Origin: JAWPNA01 sp045402695
GTDB taxonomy: Bacteria > Acidobacteriota > Polarisedimenticolia > JACPZX01 > DASXTC01
Assembly (NCBI GenBank): GCA_045402695.1
Contig: JAWPNA010000363.1
Span: 1 to 10,434, forward strand
DNA: 10,434 nucleotides
Reading direction: 5' to 3'
Below the pieces are notes generated by a model that did not search any database, was not told where the DNA came from, and saw only the letters and a program-made list of their open reading frames with translations. Of this stretch, positions 7,303 to 10,434 are shown one piece after another; position 1 is the stretch's first letter; every line of letters starts with the position of its first letter. A program made the position numbers and the translations under genes.

Positions 7303-7311
7303 ACGTTCAAA
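7294..7311. promoter_or_regulatory. Putative TetR operator, 7+4+7 inverted repeat
   Basis: TTTGAAC-CAAC-GTTCAAA is a perfect 7-bp inverted repeat with a 4-bp spacer. Its 18-bp size suits a TetR dimer. It covers about +5 to +22 relative to the predicted transcription start, a position where a bound repressor would block the polymerase. That this TetR binds it is inference from adjacency and symmetry. Confidence 0.65.
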
Positions 7312-7321
7312 TTTCGTAGTG

Positions 7322-7350
7322 ATAGTACGCCGGTGGGAGGAGCGTGTCAA
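7322..7350 (-). promoter_or_regulatory. Sigma70-type promoter of the tetR-oah-bcr operon
   Basis: On the minus strand a perfect -35 box TTGACA (7345-7350) is followed by exactly 17 bp and then TACTAT (7322-7327), which matches 4 of 6 bases of the -10 consensus. Transcription would start near 7315, giving a leader of about 60 bases before tetR. The -35 box begins 19 bases after the upstream stop codon. I see no hairpin terminator between that stop and the promoter, so read-through from the upstream genes is possible. Confidence 0.65.
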
Positions 7351-7369
7351 GCATGAACGATTCTGGGCG

Positions 7370-8380
7370 TCAGCGGCCGAGCATGTAGAGCTGCCAGAGC
7401 TCCTTGCCGCTGGCGCGCAGGAAGGGGGCCATCGCGAGCCTTCCGGTCCTGCCGATGCTGCTCTCCAGATACTCCAGCTCCTTGAATTTGGCCCGGGTCT
7501 GCTGGTCCACCTCGACCTGGAATCCGTGCTCCCGCATCATCAGCACCCCTTTCGCGCGCAGGGACAGTTCCATGTGGACCTTGAGATAGCAGAGCAGATC
7601 GGCCACTACCTCCCCGCGAAACCTCTGCTTGAGGGAATGCAGGTAGACTCCCACGCGGGATTCCGACAGCATCCCGGAATCGATCAGCTCAAGCAGCTCC
7701 GCATCGGCATCGAACCCCACGTTGAGCCACCTCTGGAGCGACTTCTCGCTGCGATCGAACACCAGGAAGATCAGCGGCGGAAGTACAAGGAGAATGCCCG
7801 CGGTGGACAGGGCGGGGGAAAAAAAGAAGTGGTTGAAGAGGGAGTGGATGGCCCAAGCGATGACGAGCCCCGGCAGATAAGAGGCGGCCGGGGGGATCCT
7901 CTCGCGCTCGGAGAGGGTCTTGGAGGTGATGCCGAAGATGGCCGTGGCACCGCCGTGCATGATGGCCGTGCCGAAGCCGCGCAGAAGCCACACGATCATG
8001 TGCGCTGAGGAGAAGACCTGCAGATAGTACAGGTTCTCGATGACTGCGAATCCCGTCCCGAGCGCGAACCCGTGGATTGCCGCATCGACAAGGAATCCGA
8101 CCCTGTGGGTGCGGATGAGATAGACGAGGAAAAGCCCCTTGGCGGACTCCTCGACGAGGGGGGCGATGTAGCGGGAGTAGATCGGCGGATCGAGCTGTAG
8201 CCGCGGGATGAGCCAGATGTTCGCAAGATAGCTGCCGCCCGCGACGAGACACCCCAGGGCGATCGTCGTCAGGATCCAGCGGAGCCGCACCAGCTTGTAG
8301 CTGTCAAGGTAGATCAGGGCGAGAAGGAATAGCAGCACAGGAAGAAGCGCGGCCGCGATTCTCGGCAGAATCTCAATCAT
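7370..8380 (-). CDS. PrsW-family intramembrane metalloprotease with C-terminal extension
   Basis: A 336-residue membrane protein of the PrsW (M82, CPBP-like) group. Members cleave membrane-anchored substrates; PrsW of Bacillus cleaves the anti-sigma factor RsiW. Hydrophobic segments occupy residues 8-25 and 36-58 and recur to about 225. The family's active-site motifs are present: EESAK at 77-81, DAAIHGFALGTGFAVIENL at 99-117, His142 in MHGGATAIFG, and AIHSLFNH near 175-182. After the last membrane segment, about 110 residues of soluble helical sequence follow (from about 228), absent from the shorter Bacillus PrsW. It starts 13 bases after the barrel gene and has only a weak ribosome site, suggesting coupling to that gene. 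No sigma or anti-sigma gene is in the window, so the substrate is unknown. Confidence 0.87.
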   Translation of the reverse strand: MIEILPRIAAALLPVLLFLLALIYLDSYKLVRLRWILTTIALGCLVAGGSYLANIWLIPRLQLDPPIYSRYIAPLVEESAKGLFLVYLIRTHRVGFLVDAAIHGFALGTGFAVIENLYYLQVFSSAHMIVWLLRGFGTAIMHGGATAIFGITSKTLSERERIPPAASYLPGLVIAWAIHSLFNHFFFSPALSTAGILLVLPPLIFLVFDRSEKSLQRWLNVGFDADAELLELIDSGMLSESRVGVYLHSLKQRFRGEVVADLLCYLKVHMELSLRAKGVLMMREHGFQVEVDQQTRAKFKELEYLESSIGRTGRLAMAPFLRASGKELWQLYMLGR

Positions 8381-8393
8381 GGGCCGGCCGCCG

Positions 8394-10434
8394 TCAGTTG
8401 AGGATCTTCAGCGAGACCATGAATTCCTCCTTTCGATCCATTTCCCTCTCGAATGCCCAAGCATAGCCGAGCGAGAGTGTCATGTTCAGACGCGAGAGAA
8501 AGGTGAGCCTGACGTCCACTTGGGTCCCGATGTTCGCCAGTTTCCTCCCGGCGCTCTCCTCATCAAGGTTCGTCTGGATGCCGCCGCCGAACAGCGACGC
8601 CCGGGCCCAGGGGACGTAGAAGCCAGGAGAGCCGAGGCTCTTGAAGCGCAACGGAGGCAGGTTCCATTCGAGCATCGACTTGGCGAAGGTTCTCCCGCCC
8701 ACCTCGTTCAGGTTGATTCCCGGAAAGCTGTCGTACTGCTGGTACCGCTTGATCGATCCCTGATCGACCCAGTTGTTGCCGAACGCGCCGAAGAAGAAGT
8801 TGGCGAACGGGTCGTCCAGATCCCCGAAAGCCGCCCCCACCGAGTTTCTCAGCCAAATCGAGGAATTGTGCAGGGGAGTGGGAAAACCGGCGTCGAAGTT
8901 GCCGACGATGCTGGGAACCAAACGGCCATTGACGTAGTTGTTCGAGACGAGCGCCTCGGCCTTGATCCCTTTCTCGTACTCGACGGCGCCGATGGAGGCC
9001 CGCATGTTCCTGTAGCTGAGCCCGATGTTGGTCCTGAGCAGCCTATCGTACGTTGCGTCGATGTTCTGGTAATCCGGCAGCTTTTCAAGATTGCCGTAGT
9101 AGGCGGAGTTGACGCTCAGGTCGAGGTTCCTGGGTTCATCGTAGATCAGGACCTTTCTGAACCCCGTTCCCAGAGAGTATCCCTTCCGGCTCGTCTTGGT
9201 CGGACCGAACAGGTCATAAAAGTCCGCGTCGTTCCACTTGAAGCTGGTCGTCCAGTTGTTCCGTTGGTACTTGAGGTGCATGTGCAGGCGCTCGTCCGAC
9301 GGCAGGCTTTCGGCCGGGGTGTAGGAGGCCGTGATTGACGCGCGGTTGAGGAGAATCGGATCGGAGATGTTGGCGCGAAACCCGAACGCGGAGGAATCCT
9401 TGTATCCCTCCGCGACCGGGTAGATCGAATCGAGCCTCATGTTCTTGAACGACTTGTAGCCGCCCTGGCGCGTGATGAGCGAATCCAGAGGAATCGCAGC
9501 GGGCGAGCCGAGCTTCCAGTCCTTCACCACGGGATATTCGTCCGCGAGGCGCTCTCCCAGAAACGTGGTCGCGCTCACGTCCTGCAGCGGCGTGGCCTGG
9601 ATCTTCGACGGGACAAACCCCTCCCCCGTATAGCGGAAGACGATCAAGCTGTCGTTGGTCATGGGCACCGGCCGGAACATCCCCGTCTCACAGTTGCTGA
9701 CCGCCTCGAGAGCGCCCTGGGCGATCTCATAGCGGAAGATGTTCGACACACCGGTGTAGTAGGAGCTCCCGAAGAGGTACTTGCCGTCGGCGGAGAAGAC
9801 GAAGTTCGAGGGAATCGTGGTCCCGAAGTCCACCTGGGCGACCGGGGTCGTGTCACCCCGCAGCAGGGCGTCGATCTCGAACACACGTAGGTTGTGATGG
9901 CCGTCGATCTCGCCCACCGACGCCGACAGCAGGCGGCCATCGGGTGAGATGTCCAGGTCGTACATCACCGTCCCGTAGGGCCAGGACTGAACCTGGTTCC
10001 ACTCCTTGTAGGGGTGCGGGACGCGCGCGAGAGTGGCGATCCCGTTGAAGTGGCGGACGCCCCAGATCGATCGGTCCACGGGGTTGAATACGATCTCTCC
10101 GATCCGGGCGTCCTTCAGAAGCATCCGCGCCTTCCCGGTGGCGGGATCCAGGGCGTACAGGTCGCGGTAGGCGTTGTTGTCGGTGGTGTAGTAAAGGATC
10201 TTGCCCAGGGGGTCGTACGCGAGCGAGGTCACGCTGTAGATCATGGGCCCCTTGATCTCATGGATCTTCTCGACGGTGCCATCCTTCAGGGATATGCCGC
10301 CGACGTGGGCGACGACCCCGGGATAGTTGTAGGCGGCGTACAGCTTGTCCGCCGCGGGCTCGTAGTAGGCGCGCGATACGGAACCCAGGGCGCGGCTCGA
10401 CAAGTCCGTGTAAGGAGTCGTCGGGTAAGCCTGG
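8394..10434 (-). CDS. Outer-membrane protein with TolB-like propeller and Omp85-like barrel, 5' end cut by window
   Basis: About 679 codons are visible and the frame stays open through the right edge. The TTG at 10403 is therefore not taken as the start. The first half has PD40/TolB-like repeats, for example DPLGKILYYTTDNNAYRDLY, SPDGRLLSASVGEIDG and SADGKYLFGSSYYTGVSNIF, typical of a beta-propeller. From about visible residue 350 the sequence becomes alternating amphipathic strands (GFRANISDPILLN, GYSLGTGFRKVLI, LSYRNMRASIGAVEY) and ends in MVSLKILN, as expected for an Omp85-like outer-membrane barrel. The barrel should sit in the outer membrane; placement of the propeller is not determinable. 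Similar proteins known to me sometimes carry an N-terminal peptidase MA-like domain, which would lie outside the window. The gene precedes prsW by 13 bases. Its exact function is not recognised. Confidence 0.75.
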   Translation of the reverse strand, partial: QAYPTTPYTDLSSRALGSVSRAYYEPAADKLYAAYNYPGVVAHVGGISLKDGTVEKIHEIKGPMIYSVTSLAYDPLGKILYYTTDNNAYRDLYALDPATGKARMLLKDARIGEIVFNPVDRSIWGVRHFNGIATLARVPHPYKEWNQVQSWPYGTVMYDLDISPDGRLLSASVGEIDGHHNLRVFEIDALLRGDTTPVAQVDFGTTIPSNFVFSADGKYLFGSSYYTGVSNIFRYEIAQGALEAVSNCETGMFRPVPMTNDSLIVFRYTGEGFVPSKIQATPLQDVSATTFLGERLADEYPVVKDWKLGSPAAIPLDSLITRQGGYKSFKNMRLDSIYPVAEGYKDSSAFGFRANISDPILLNRASITASYTPAESLPSDERLHMHLKYQRNNWTTSFKWNDADFYDLFGPTKTSRKGYSLGTGFRKVLIYDEPRNLDLSVNSAYYGNLEKLPDYQNIDATYDRLLRTNIGLSYRNMRASIGAVEYEKGIKAEALVSNNYVNGRLVPSIVGNFDAGFPTPLHNSSIWLRNSVGAAFGDLDDPFANFFFGAFGNNWVDQGSIKRYQQYDSFPGINLNEVGGRTFAKSMLEWNLPPLRFKSLGSPGFYVPWARASLFGGGIQTNLDEESAGRKLANIGTQVDVRLTFLSRLNMTLSLGYAWAFEREMDRKEEFMVSLKILN

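Noticed and set aside
6599..7303. N-terminal extension of the oah frame to 7303
   Set aside because: The extra residues are an out-of-frame reading of tetR, Arg/Pro/Gly-rich, and the Oah homology begins at the internal ATG at 6598.
8379..9338. Plus-strand open frame of 319 codons
   Set aside because: Mirror of the barrel-coding region; no motif, and the minus frame gives a coherent outer-membrane protein.
10401..10403. TTG at 10403 as the start of the propeller-barrel protein
   Set aside because: The frame remains open to the right edge, and the visible protein has no signal peptide at this point, so the gene is taken as cut by the window.
1..10434. Search for CRISPR arrays, tRNA or rRNA genes, insertion sequences and phage genes
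   Set aside because: No spaced direct repeats, RNA-gene landmarks, transposase motifs or terminal inverted repeats were seen on reading.

Overview
All the genes I can support lie on the minus strand, so the window reads right to left. It is GC-rich throughout, with a short AT-rich gap at about 7270-7320. An Omp85-like outer-membrane barrel points to a Gram-negative, diderm bacterium. An ATP-dependent benzoyl-CoA reductase points to anaerobic or facultatively anaerobic breakdown of aromatic compounds. I cannot assign a phylum from this sequence.

Right part (7370-10434): the 3' part of a large surface protein, with a TolB-like propeller followed by an outer-membrane beta-barrel. It is followed after 13 nt by a PrsW-family intramembrane protease with a C-terminal extension. 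These two look like one transcription unit, apparently unrelated to the catabolic genes.

Central regulatory gap (7255-7369): a good sigma70-type promoter facing left (TTGACA, 17 bp, TACTAT). Just downstream of its predicted start point is a perfect 7+4+7 dyad, TTTGAAC-CAAC-GTTCAAA. This looks like the operator of the TetR-family repressor gene that follows.

Left part (1-7254): a tightly packed operon: tetR, oah-like ring hydrolase, SDR dehydrogenase, had-like alcohol dehydrogenase, bcrC, bcrB and bcrA. The last gene runs off the left edge about ten codons before its expected end, and bcrD would be expected next. Five of six junctions are start/stop overlaps of the ATGA or GTGA type.

The products fit successive steps. 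BcrCBA(D) reduces benzoyl-CoA to the cyclic dienoyl-CoA. A hydratase (Dch), not present in the window, would add water. Had oxidises the alcohol to 6-oxocyclohex-1-ene-1-carbonyl-CoA, Oah opens the ring to 3-hydroxypimelyl-CoA, and the SDR plausibly oxidises that to 3-oxopimelyl-CoA. Notable points are the TetR control with a visible operator, an Oah homologue that is divergent and carries a C-terminal zinc ribbon, and an SDR between oah and had where no dch is found.
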